From contig JASGGU010000003.1 in the NCBI GenBank assembly GCA_047602645.1, forward strand, positions 1 to 64,000: DNA of 64,000 nt. The letters are read 5' to 3'. The position numbers were made by a program, and so were the translations under genes. This DNA comes from JAEYFP01 sp047602645 (GTDB lineage: Bacteria > Bacillota > Clostridia > Lachnospirales > Lachnospiraceae). Below, in pieces: positions 8,832 to 16,927 of this stretch. The notes under the pieces were generated by a model. The model saw only the letters and a list, made by a program, of their open reading frames with translations. It was not told the origin of the DNA and did no database searches. How positions within the stretch are numbered: the first letter of the stretch is position 1; the number at the start of each line of letters is the position of its first letter.

Positions 8832-10826
8832 ATGAAAAGCTTAAAAACTAAAATACTTATAATTCTAGTACCTTTAACCATAGCGGGACTGGGATTGGTT
8901 TCCGTTATTGGTTACCATTTTGCAAAGGAAATTATTACTGAAAGCACGTATGCTGAGCTTGAGCGGACGGCGGAGGCAAATGCAAATAAAATTGACGGGT
9001 GGCTGGAAGCCCAGATACAATATGTTGACGATGTTCGTGACACATTTCAGTTTATTGAAATTGATAAGACGGAACGGATGAGTTATCTTGGAAACGTGTT
9101 GGCAGGGAATACGAATTTTTCGGATCTTTATATTGGATTCCTGAACGGGACTATGATTGATGGTTCCGGATGGGAAGTTCCTGAGGAGTATGATCCGAGA
9201 GACACCGAATGGTATAATTTTGGAAAGAGTCAGGAAAGAGGTGCATTTTCCAAGCCTTATCTGGATAAGATATCGGAAGAATTGGTAGTGGCTGTGGCAA
9301 CCCGACTTAATGGTAAAGATGGCGGTGTATCAGGTGTTATCGGGGGCGATGTCAAGCTTTCAAAAATTACAGCTTTAGTGAATGAGATTCAATATAAAGA
9401 GAGCGGCTATGCATTTTTGGTGAATAATACAGATGGAACCATTTTAGCACATTCAGATGATACGTTAATTTCTAAACAAATAGTGGAAATAAGCGGAACA
9501 AATTTGGAAGCATTGCAAAATCAGGTTGTTTCCGGAGAAATGGGAAGAGTGAATTATACAACTGGCGGCGAGAATGTAATTGCGGGCATTTATCCGCTTA
9601 GTAAAGCGGGATGGAGCATGGTTGTTGCTGTAGGTGAGTCTGAGGCATTAAAAGATTTAGATGATTTGGTGATTAATTTATTCATCTCATTTCTTGCAAT
9701 TATTTTTGTGACAGCAGTAATTATTGAACGGTCAATGCACTATTCTGTAAAGCCTATCAAGGAGCTGGAACAGAATATCCATAGTATCGCACAAGGTGAT
9801 TTTACACGGGAGATTGAAAAGAAAAAGCTGCGCAGAAAAGATGAAATCGGAAAGATGGCCAACGGTATTAATGACATGAAGAATGCATTAACACAGCTCA
9901 TTGCCAGTGTTAAGCAGGAATCTGAAACAATAGAAGAAGATGTGGAGCATGTTGTTGAAAATGTAGGAGAATTGTACAATCATATTGGCGATGTATCTTC
10001 AACAACCGAGGAGCTTGCAGCGGGGATGGAAGAGACTGCTGCATCATCCGAGGAAATGGCGGCTACCTCTCAGGAAATAGAAAGAGCTGTGGAGCAGATT
10101 GCAGCAAAGTCTAAGGATGGCATCAGCAAGGCAGTTGTTATCAATGAAAGAGCGGAGCAGACGAAGAAAAAGGTAAATGAATCCGAGGAAAAGGCTGCGG
10201 AGGCATTGAAGAATACAAGCCAAAGGCTCGAGCAGGCATTAGAAGAAGCGAGGGTTATAAAAGAGATAGATGTACTTTCCGGAGTTATTATGCAGATTAC
10301 ATCTCAGACAAACTTGCTTGCATTGAATGCGTCAATTGAGGCAGCTAGAGCCGGAGAGGCAGGAAAGGGGTTTGCCGTAGTTGCGGATGAAATCAGAGGC
10401 CTTGCCGAACAGTCTAAGGAGGCGGTTCAAAAAATTCAAGACACGACTGCCAAGGTAACGGGATCTGTGGAAAGGCTGTCTGAATGCGCGGGAGATGTTT
10501 TGCAGTTTGTATCTACAGATGTTGTAGACGATTACAAGGTATTAACGGAGGTTGCCAATCAGTATAGAGAGGATGCCGGTTATATACATCAGTTAGTATC
10601 GGAGTTTCATGATACCTCATCAGAGCTGATGGTGGCGATACAAAATGTGATGGGTGCTGTTGATGGTGTTGCCATCTCTGCAAATGAAGGAGCGGCAGGA
10701 ACAACAGACATTGCAAACCGTGTTTCTGATACAAATAGGAAGGCGGGAGAAGTTCAGGAAATTGTCACCAAAATGAAGATTAGTACACATAATTTGATGA
10801 CTGGAATTGAAAAGTTTAAGATGTAG
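8832..10826 (+). CDS. Methyl-accepting chemotaxis protein with extracellular Cache-type sensor
   Basis: Transmembrane chemoreceptor of 664 aa. TM1 is at about 8-28; an extracellular double-Cache-like domain follows (about 35-275; YDPRDTEWYNFGKSQERGAFSKPYLD is partly typical of dCache_1), then TM2 (about 280-300), HAMP (about 300-355) and the cytoplasmic signalling coiled coil. The hairpin tip is canonical: ITSQTNLLALNASIEAARAGE with GKGFAVVADEIRGLAEQS. It would bind a small-molecule ligand and control CheA. Ribosome site AGAGGAGG. It follows the sugar operon but has its own promoter; a terminator follows. Ligand unknown. Confidence 0.95.
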   Translation: MKSLKTKILIILVPLTIAGLGLVSVIGYHFAKEIITESTYAELERTAEANANKIDGWLEAQIQYVDDVRDTFQFIEIDKTERMSYLGNVLAGNTNFSDLYIGFLNGTMIDGSGWEVPEEYDPRDTEWYNFGKSQERGAFSKPYLDKISEELVVAVATRLNGKDGGVSGVIGGDVKLSKITALVNEIQYKESGYAFLVNNTDGTILAHSDDTLISKQIVEISGTNLEALQNQVVSGEMGRVNYTTGGENVIAGIYPLSKAGWSMVVAVGESEALKDLDDLVINLFISFLAIIFVTAVIIERSMHYSVKPIKELEQNIHSIAQGDFTREIEKKKLRRKDEIGKMANGINDMKNALTQLIASVKQESETIEEDVEHVVENVGELYNHIGDVSSTTEELAAGMEETAASSEEMAATSQEIERAVEQIAAKSKDGISKAVVINERAEQTKKKVNESEEKAAEALKNTSQRLEQALEEARVIKEIDVLSGVIMQITSQTNLLALNASIEAARAGEAGKGFAVVADEIRGLAEQSKEAVQKIQDTTAKVTGSVERLSECAGDVLQFVSTDVVDDYKVLTEVANQYREDAGYIHQLVSEFHDTSSELMVAIQNVMGAVDGVAISANEGAAGTTDIANRVSDTNRKAGEVQEIVTKMKISTHNLMTGIEKFKM

Positions 10827-10839
10827 TTTATATATTAAT

Positions 10840-10876
10840 AAAAAATCACTGTATTAGCTTAATACAGTGATTTTTT
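10840..10876. terminator. Bidirectional terminator between convergent genes
   Basis: Sixteen-base arms (10840-10855 and 10861-10876; core ATCACTGTATT) bounded by A- and T-runs, so it can stop transcription of both the chemoreceptor (+) and the AraC gene (-). Confidence 0.85.
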
Positions 10877-10877
10877 A

Positions 10878-11729
10878 TTAACTTGTGTTATTGGAACGAA
10901 AATCGGAGGGCTTGTTGCCGACCATTCGCTTAAAAGTAGTGCAGAAGCCACTTTCGCTTGAAAATCCGCATAAAAACCCAACTTCTTTAATGGAAAGAGG
11001 ATAGGATTTTAAGTAAAGCTTAGCCATACTAATGCGAGAATTTAATACAAACTCATGAGGCGTATATCCGGTTTCCTTTTTAAAGACCCGAATAAAGTAA
11101 TAGGGACTTAGGTTGGCACGTTTTGCCAGCTCTTGAATACTTAATTCTTCTTGAATATGACTGCTGATATACTGGATCGTTTCTTCAATGGGGTTCATTT
11201 GAAGAGAAGTATTTGGACAAGCTGCATTATAAGTTAGAATATCGGTCAATATTAAAAGAATATATTTTGATAGAAGTGCCTCATGGTGCATGTTGGTAGA
11301 TCCGATATTGGATAAGATGTTTTGTAAATGTTTTTGATGCTGTAGATTATTTTGTAAGGAAATAACGGATCCAAAGGTCTGAAGAATCACTTGTGTATAT
11401 TCATGGGAACTGCTTCCGTCAAAATGAAACCAGAAAAATTCAAAGGAATCACTGCAGGAACCATAAATATGAGGATAGTAGCAATCAATCAGTGCAAATT
11501 GATTAGGGGCAATGCTGTGCTTTTCTCCGTTTAATTCAATGTATCCGCTGCCTTTAATTACATAGAGCAGCAGGTAGCTGTCATAATTGTCGCGGACGAC
11601 CCTGTAATTTTGGTTGCAGAAATAATGTCCGGCACAAAGAGGATAAAAAAAGGTCTTTTGAGCCAAAGGGCTTGCTGTATGAAAAAATATCTCTGAAGGG
11701 TAGAGAACACCTGGTACATGAGGAATCAT
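10878..11729 (-). CDS. AraC-family transcriptional regulator
   Basis: A 283-aa regulator with an N-terminal cupin-like sugar-sensing domain (about 20-150; GSGYIELNGEKHSIAPNQ, YPHIYGS, FEFFWFHFDG) and a C-terminal pair of helix-turn-helices (about 185-280; LSIQELAKRANLSPYYFIRVFKKETG and IKEVGFLCGFSSESGFCTTFKRM). Such proteins usually activate nearby sugar genes. Start after AAGGAGAT. It lies downstream of an aldose epimerase on the same strand and divergent to an AraGHF-like transporter, so it likely senses the transported sugar. The last coding bases run up to the bidirectional terminator. Confidence 0.93.
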   Translation of the reverse strand: MIPHVPGVLYPSEIFFHTASPLAQKTFFYPLCAGHYFCNQNYRVVRDNYDSYLLLYVIKGSGYIELNGEKHSIAPNQFALIDCYYPHIYGSCSDSFEFFWFHFDGSSSHEYTQVILQTFGSVISLQNNLQHQKHLQNILSNIGSTNMHHEALLSKYILLILTDILTYNAACPNTSLQMNPIEETIQYISSHIQEELSIQELAKRANLSPYYFIRVFKKETGYTPHEFVLNSRISMAKLYLKSYPLSIKEVGFLCGFSSESGFCTTFKRMVGNKPSDFRSNNTS

Positions 11730-11809
11730 GAGATCTCCTTAATGGACTATGGACAGATTAGTTAAAATATTCTAAAATTATAGAAAAATATAGAGGCAAA
11801 GTCAAGACC

Positions 11810-12880
11810 TCAGAAAGTAAAGCGCCATTGTATTGTTCGCTTATAGCTTTTGCCTGCTCTTAAAATGGAGTAAGGGAAAGAAGAGTTTCGTGGTGCATTT
11901 GGATAATCCTGGGCTTCCATGGCAAGGGCGCAAGAGGGGCAGGCAAATTGTTCGTTTGACAGCGGCGTCCGATTTTCAATAAACCCGCCGGAATAAAAAA
12001 CAATACAGGAGGCATCTGTGAAAAGAGAGACAGAGCGGCTGCAGCTGGGCAGGGAGAGTACAGCTTGGGGCTGTGTCAGAGAATGTTTTTTTAATATAAA
12101 GGCGTGGTTATAACCATTGGAATTTTTTAGCTGCTGACATGTTAGCGGTTCCATTTGCGAACGTATTTTTTGCGGCATTTGAAAGTCAAAAGGAGTGTGT
12201 GCCACGTTTTTTATTTCTTTAGGAATGTGGTCTGCTCTGTTGTAAATCACATGGTCTGCCGCAAGCCGCAACTGATGATCAAGGGCCGAAGTTGAAAAAT
12301 TGCCGGATAGATTAAAATACAGGTGGGAAGATAGATTCAAATAAGTATCCTGATCGGTTTCTGCAAAGAGCTGCAGGGTAAGTGTATCAGAATTATCTAG
12401 CGTATAAGTGGCTTGGAGTTTGCGGTTTCCGGGAAACCCGTCTAAGCCGTCTGGCAGTGTGACATAGAAGGTTACGCTGCTTTTTTGCGCAGTTGCAGTG
12501 GTATCCAAAACGGCCCAGTTTTGGAGGGCTGCATTACGATACCCGCCATGCAGGTTGTGCGAGAGATTTTCGTTTTTTGAAAGTGTGTAGGTTTTTTGGT
12601 TAATGGTTAGCTTTCCGTCCTGAATACGTCCTGCATTTGGTGCGAGTATAGATCCGGCATACAGTGCAGAGCTGAAATAATCATTTTCTTTTGAAAGAGA
12701 TAGGGCAATATTTTGTAATTCAAATTTTGAATTTGGTAAAAAAATATGACGTATTCCACCCCCAAAGGTACTTAGTGACACCTTCATTCCATGCGTGTTT
12801 GATAACGAAAAAAGTGCGCTATTATACATAATGTTTGTAGATTCTTTGAAATCTGGTTTTGATATTAGGCTCATTTGCAT
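11810..12880 (-). CDS. Aldose 1-epimerase family protein
   Basis: Mutarotase-type beta-sandwich protein of 356 aa that would interconvert anomers of the sugar imported by the divergent transporter. Recognisable landmarks: ILAPNAGRIQDG, the first histidine in NLHGG, the second in SSHLYFNLSGN, and a C-terminal glutamate in LAMEAQDYPNAPRN. The usual substrate-binding aspartate in the NGYDH motif is asparagine here (NGYNHAF), unlike the second copy at 29768-30805. The start follows AAAAGGAAA; an ATG two codons later is also possible. Function is by family only; the Asn change could alter specificity or activity. Confidence 0.82.
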   Translation of the reverse strand: MQMSLISKPDFKESTNIMYNSALFSLSNTHGMKVSLSTFGGGIRHIFLPNSKFELQNIALSLSKENDYFSSALYAGSILAPNAGRIQDGKLTINQKTYTLSKNENLSHNLHGGYRNAALQNWAVLDTTATAQKSSVTFYVTLPDGLDGFPGNRKLQATYTLDNSDTLTLQLFAETDQDTYLNLSSHLYFNLSGNFSTSALDHQLRLAADHVIYNRADHIPKEIKNVAHTPFDFQMPQKIRSQMEPLTCQQLKNSNGYNHAFILKKHSLTQPQAVLSLPSCSRSVSLFTDASCIVFYSGGFIENRTPLSNEQFACPSCALAMEAQDYPNAPRNSSFPYSILRAGKSYKRTIQWRFTF

Positions 12881-12951
12881 ACATTTCCTTTTGGATAAAT
12901 ATTATTTTATACTTAATGTACATTTTTTACGATTTAATAGCAATCTATCTC

Positions 12952-12980
12952 TTGACGAACAGCAATTTTTTTAAATTATA
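12952..12980 (+). promoter_or_regulatory. Predicted promoter of the AraGHF-like operon
   Basis: TTGACG (12952-12957), 17-base spacer, ATTATA (12975-12980) in the divergent gap between the epimerase and the transporter. A second TATAAT occurs at 13019-13024 without a clear -35 box. Confidence 0.4.
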
Positions 12981-13077
12981 GGGCAAATATCAAGAATGAA
13001 GTATGAAAAAAAATGAGATATAATCAAACATAGTTACAGGTTAAGCGGGTAAAATGTGTAGGAAACGGAGTGAGTGT

Positions 13078-14586
13078 ATGGGAAGTAAAGTAGCATTTAG
13101 TCATATTTCAAAATACTTTCCGGGAGTAAAAGCCCTAGAGGATATTTGCTTTGAGGCTAACAGTGGAGAGGTACTTGCGTTTATGGGGGAAAATGGTGCA
13201 GGAAAATCGACACTGTTAAAAATTTTGAATGGGGATTATCAGCCAACGCAAGGCGAATATTTAATTGATGAGATACCCAGACGTTTCAATCAGCCAAGTG
13301 AAGCAATAGAAGCCGGAATCAGTGTCATATACCAGGAACGACAAATTATTATGGACTTGTCTGTTGCGGAAAACGTGTATTTGGGAAGGATGCCTTCGGG
13401 GGCGTTTGGCATCATTGATATGAAAAAGGCAAATAATCTCACACAAAAAATCATAGAAGATTTTGGACTTGACATGAAACCAACTGACAAGGTAAAGGAT
13501 TTGAGCATTGCATACCAACAGATGGTGGAAATTATGAAAGCTTACAGCAGAGAAAACCTAAATTTAATTGCATTTGACGAACCCACCGCCAGTCTGAGCG
13601 ATACGGAGATCGAAAGTCTGTTTCACATCATTGGAAAACTAAAATCAGAGGGGAAGATTATTATCTATGTTTCTCACCGTATGAAGGAAATACAGGAGAT
13701 CGCTGATCGGGTTGCTATTTTTAAAGATGGAAGCTATATGGGAACCTATTGTATAGACGAGATATCCGAACAGGAAATTATCAAAAAAATGGTTGGTCGT
13801 GATTTGGGTGACGTATACGATAACCTGCAGCGTAATCATACGATAGGAGAAGTGCTGCTGGAGGTTAAAAACCTTCAGACAGACTTGGTAAAGGACGTAT
13901 CGTTTTCCTTGCATAAAGGAGAAGTTCTTGGGTTTTCCGGACTGGTGGGTGCGGGAAGAACCGAAACTATGAGAGGAATTGTTGGGGCCGACAAGGTAAT
14001 CGCGGGAGAAATATTGCTTGACGGCAAAGTAATTCACAACAGCTCACCGCACGAGGCGATGGAACGAGGAATTGTACTGGTGCCGGAGGATAGAAAGACG
14101 CAAGGTATTTTGACAAATTTAGGCGTGGGAGAGAATATTACCATTGCTTCTCTGGATCAAAATGCGAATAGAGCAGGAATCATCAATAAGGAAAAAGAGT
14201 GTCAGATGCAGGAAGAAGGCATCAGGCGCTTTAAGGTCAAAACACCGTATCCCGAAAAGAAGATTGTGGAGTTGAGTGGAGGAAACCAACAGAAGGCTGT
14301 TGTTGCCAGATGGATGGCAACAAATCCAAAGGTGTTGATTCTGGATGAACCGACAAAGGGAATTGATATCGGCGCAAAGTCAGAATTTTACCAAATGATA
14401 TGCGACTTTGCCAAGCAGGGCCTCGGAGTCATTTTGATTTCCTCTGAGTTACCGGAGGTAATGGGGCTGTCTGATAGAATTATTGTGATGAAGTCAAGAA
14501 AAATATCGGGGGAATTAAGCCGGGAAGAGGCTACAGAAGAGACATTACTGGGATTGGCTATGATGGAGGGTACTCAAAATGAATAA
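13078..14586 (+). CDS. Sugar ABC transporter ATP-binding protein (AraG-like)
   Basis: Double-cassette CUT2 ATPase of about 502 aa. Cassette 1: Walker A GENGAGKST, signature-like LSIAYQQM, Walker B LIAFDEPTASLS, and YVSHRMKEI. Cassette 2: GLVGAGRTE, LSGGNQQK and LILDEPTKGIDIG. From memory of the family, the N-terminal half (FPGVKALEDI, VIYQER, VYLGRMP, IIYVSHRM) resembles L-arabinose AraG more than RbsA. Start ATG 13078 is seven bases after GGAG; the upstream in-frame ATG at 13054 has no ribosome site. Its end overlaps the permease by eight bases. With the AraC regulator, epimerase, permease and lipoprotein it forms a self-contained sugar-uptake locus. Confidence 0.92.
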   Translation: MGSKVAFSHISKYFPGVKALEDICFEANSGEVLAFMGENGAGKSTLLKILNGDYQPTQGEYLIDEIPRRFNQPSEAIEAGISVIYQERQIIMDLSVAENVYLGRMPSGAFGIIDMKKANNLTQKIIEDFGLDMKPTDKVKDLSIAYQQMVEIMKAYSRENLNLIAFDEPTASLSDTEIESLFHIIGKLKSEGKIIIYVSHRMKEIQEIADRVAIFKDGSYMGTYCIDEISEQEIIKKMVGRDLGDVYDNLQRNHTIGEVLLEVKNLQTDLVKDVSFSLHKGEVLGFSGLVGAGRTETMRGIVGADKVIAGEILLDGKVIHNSSPHEAMERGIVLVPEDRKTQGILTNLGVGENITIASLDQNANRAGIINKEKECQMQEEGIRRFKVKTPYPEKKIVELSGGNQQKAVVARWMATNPKVLILDEPTKGIDIGAKSEFYQMICDFAKQGLGVILISSELPEVMGLSDRIIVMKSRKISGELSREEATEETLLGLAMMEGTQNE

Positions 14587-15571
14587 GGCAGGAAAAAGCA
14601 AGGGAATACAAATAGATGGCAGTATTGCAGTCCTAATTTGCGCATTGACAATTGTTACAATTATTTTTACAAGCTTAAATAAGAATTTTTTTAGTCTTGC
14701 AAATCTGATGAATATTTTAATTGCAGCAGCCTTAGTTGGTTTAGTAGCAATTGGGGAAACCTACTTGATTATTGCAGGTCTTAATGATTTGGCGCCCGGT
14801 TCGGTAGCAGCATTTTCAGGTGTTTTATGTGCGCTGCTTGTTGGGACATTTGGTTTGAGTTTCGGACTGTCCTTGATCATTACAATAGGAGCCGCTATGG
14901 TTGCAGGCCTGTTTAATGCTTGGATGGTAAGCTATATTAAATTGCAGCCATTTATTGCTACACTTGTAACACAGGCCATTTTCAGGGGTTTCGCATATAT
15001 TATTTGCGGAGGAAAAGCAGTAGCCGTGGCTGACAGTACTTTTATTTGGATTGGGAAAGCAAGGTTTTTGGGAATTCCATTAACAGTATGGATCTTGATC
15101 ATTGCATTTTTGGTATTTGGTTTCATTTTATCAAAAACAAAGTTTGGACGAAGCATTTATGCTGTCGGAGGAAATCCTGAGGCGGCGCGGCTGGCCGGAC
15201 TAAATCCTAGAAGAATTACGTTTACTTGCTTCTTGATCATGGAAGGATTATGCGGTCTTGGCGGAGTTATTCTTGCTGCGCGTATGAACTCGGGACAACC
15301 TACTGCTTGTGTGAATCTTGAATTTGATGCAATTACGGCGGTGATTTTAGGAGGTGTGTCCTTTACAGGCGGTGTTGGAAAAATGGGCGGCACATTTTTG
15401 GGAGTGCTGCTGATTCAGGCATTCAATACAGGACTTACAATGGTGCAGGTTCCGACGTTTTGGCAGTATGTAGCGAGGGGAGCGCTCCTATTAATTGCAT
15501 TGACAATTGATTATGTAAGAAAAACAAATAGAGAAAAGAGAATGCTTGCGGATAGCATGAAAAATCTGTAG
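14579..15571 (+). CDS. Sugar ABC transporter permease (AraH-like)
   Basis: Polytopic CUT2 permease of 330 aa. Landmarks: ETYLIIAGLNDLAPGSVAA, IKLQPFIATLV, VGGNPEAARLAGLNPRR (ATPase-contact loop) and EFDAITAVILGGVSFTGG. It starts eight bases before the ATPase stop, which implies coupled translation. The binding-protein gene follows after 87 bases containing a hairpin. AraH-likeness is an impression from motif wording; the sugar is not proven. Confidence 0.92.
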   Translation: MNKAGKSKGIQIDGSIAVLICALTIVTIIFTSLNKNFFSLANLMNILIAAALVGLVAIGETYLIIAGLNDLAPGSVAAFSGVLCALLVGTFGLSFGLSLIITIGAAMVAGLFNAWMVSYIKLQPFIATLVTQAIFRGFAYIICGGKAVAVADSTFIWIGKARFLGIPLTVWILIIAFLVFGFILSKTKFGRSIYAVGGNPEAARLAGLNPRRITFTCFLIMEGLCGLGGVILAARMNSGQPTACVNLEFDAITAVILGGVSFTGGVGKMGGTFLGVLLIQAFNTGLTMVQVPTFWQYVARGALLLIALTIDYVRKTNREKRMLADSMKNL

Positions 15572-15577
15572 ACAAAG

Positions 15578-15619
15578 TTATTTTATAGGGTAAGGTCGAC
15601 ATTGCCTTATTTAAAATAA
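15578..15619 (+). promoter_or_regulatory. Intercistronic hairpin before the binding-protein gene
   Basis: Outer arms TTATTTTA (15578-15585) and TAAAATAA (15612-15619) with an inner GTAAGG / CCTTAT stem. No T-tract. It may shield the downstream lipoprotein mRNA and raise its level relative to the membrane components. Confidence 0.4.
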
Positions 15620-15658
15620 TAGATAAGCAGTATAAAAATCAAAACGGAGGTAAAAAAG

Positions 15659-16729
15659 TTGAAAAAGAAGTTACTGACAATGTTTTTAGCGGCTGCGGCA
15701 ACAGCAGCTGTATTAGCAGGGTGTGGAAGTACGGAGGCAGTAGAGGAGACGTCGGTGGAGAACGACGCACCCTCCGAAGTGGCAGAGGAAAGTGCGGTTG
15801 TGGGCGCTAAAGCGGAAGAATCAGCAGCCGGTCTTACGATTTATGGAATTTACAAAGCCGGTGACCAGACTTGGTTTATTGATGAGGGATATGCGGCTAA
15901 AGCGGTTTGCGATGAAAACGGGGACACATTTGTTTACTGTGATGCGCAAATGAATCCGGAGAGCTGTTTGAAATTTGTAGACACAGCAATTGCGGAAAAA
16001 GCTGATGGTATTGTAATGTGTATTCCGGATCAAACAATGTCGCAGGCTGTTGTAGATAAATGTGCTGAAGCAGGGATTCCCATTGTTGCCGTTGACGATG
16101 CTTTGGAGACGAACGGTGAGAAAATAGCTCCATGGGTAGGCATTGACGGATATGTAATTGGACAGGCTAACGGTGAGTGGATGGCACAGTATGCAAAAGA
16201 TAATAATTTGATTGAGGATGAGGAATGCGGTGTATTATTCCTTACAATGGATACGGTATCCAGCTGTGTTCCACGTACTGAAGGAGAAAAGGATAAGTTT
16301 TTTGAACTGACCGGTTTTGACGAGAGCCGCGTTTTCTATGGTGACAATGATGGTACAACGGACAAGGGAAATCAGGCAGCAACAGCAGTTATTACGGCAA
16401 ATCCTCAAATTAAAAAGTGGCTTGTAATGTCTGCAAATGAGGAAAGCGCAATAGGAGGTGTGAGAGCATTGGAGACAGCAGGCTTAGATGCGGATTCATG
16501 CGTGATTGGTCTTGGCGCTTACCTTGCTAAGGATGAGTGGAATGAAGGAAAAGATGTTTGTATGAAAGCTTCTTGCTATTTTTCTGCTGATTCAATTGGA
16601 GGAACTTCGATTCAGGTGTTGACTGATTACATTAAAAATGGAACAGAAATGCCGATGGAGACAGCAGTTCCGGCTATCATCTGCACACCGGATAATTATC
16701 AGGATGTAATGGGTGCGGCAGCTGAATAA
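15659..16729 (+). CDS. Sugar ABC transporter substrate-binding lipoprotein (AraF-like)
   Basis: Type I binding protein of 356 aa. Signal peptide with lipobox VLAGC (Cys at about residue 22), then an acidic Glu/Ser/Ala linker to about residue 55. The core contains IPDQTMSQAVVDKCAEAGIP, IVAVDDALE and a hinge segment NEESAIGGVRALETAGLDAD; both recall L-arabinose-binding protein. TTG start eight bases after CGGAGG. It is the last gene of the operon, followed by a strong terminator. Arabinose or a related pentose/fucose-type sugar is the inferred ligand. Confidence 0.9.
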   Translation: MKKKLLTMFLAAAATAAVLAGCGSTEAVEETSVENDAPSEVAEESAVVGAKAEESAAGLTIYGIYKAGDQTWFIDEGYAAKAVCDENGDTFVYCDAQMNPESCLKFVDTAIAEKADGIVMCIPDQTMSQAVVDKCAEAGIPIVAVDDALETNGEKIAPWVGIDGYVIGQANGEWMAQYAKDNNLIEDEECGVLFLTMDTVSSCVPRTEGEKDKFFELTGFDESRVFYGDNDGTTDKGNQAATAVITANPQIKKWLVMSANEESAIGGVRALETAGLDADSCVIGLGAYLAKDEWNEGKDVCMKASCYFSADSIGGTSIQVLTDYIKNGTEMPMETAVPAIICTPDNYQDVMGAAAE

Positions 16730-16748
16730 AGTATATTTTATGTAATAA

Positions 16749-16794
16749 AAAATCGTCTTTCTCCCCGTATTTAAGGGGAAAAGACGATTTTTTT
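16749..16794 (+). terminator. Intrinsic terminator of the AraGHF-like operon
   Basis: Long stem (16749-16766 with 16775-16790; ATCGTCTTT...CCCC / GGGG...AAGACGAT) followed by seven T residues. Confidence 0.85.
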
Positions 16795-16829
16795 CATCGT
16801 ATAGGAAGGTACGTCCTATACGATGAAAA
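16791..16829. repeat. Long palindrome, copy 2 of the dispersed hairpin family
   Basis: Perfect 16-base arms (16791-16806 and 16814-16829) around AGGTACG. Compared with copy 1 at 2353-2397, three adjacent bases differ in the left arm and are matched by complementary changes in the right arm, so pairing is conserved. Confidence 0.6.
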
Positions 16830-16894
16830 CACTCCGGTAAGATCGCACTGCGGCGGCAGGGTATTATGTCGCGAGGCGCCCCACCGCAGGCGGA

Positions 16895-16914
16895 GAATCC
16901 CGCAGGCGGGATTC
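16895..16914. terminator. GC-rich hairpin at the end of the TPR gene
   Basis: GAATCCCGC / GCGGGATTC with a two-base loop (AG), next to TTTCTT on the plus strand. It lies 13 bases beyond the stop of the minus-strand gene and could end either transcript. The segment 16830-16894 between it and the palindrome is GC-rich (GCACTGCGGCGG, GGCGCCCCACC) and holds no gene. Confidence 0.45.
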
Positions 16915-16927
16915 TTTCTTAGATCAA

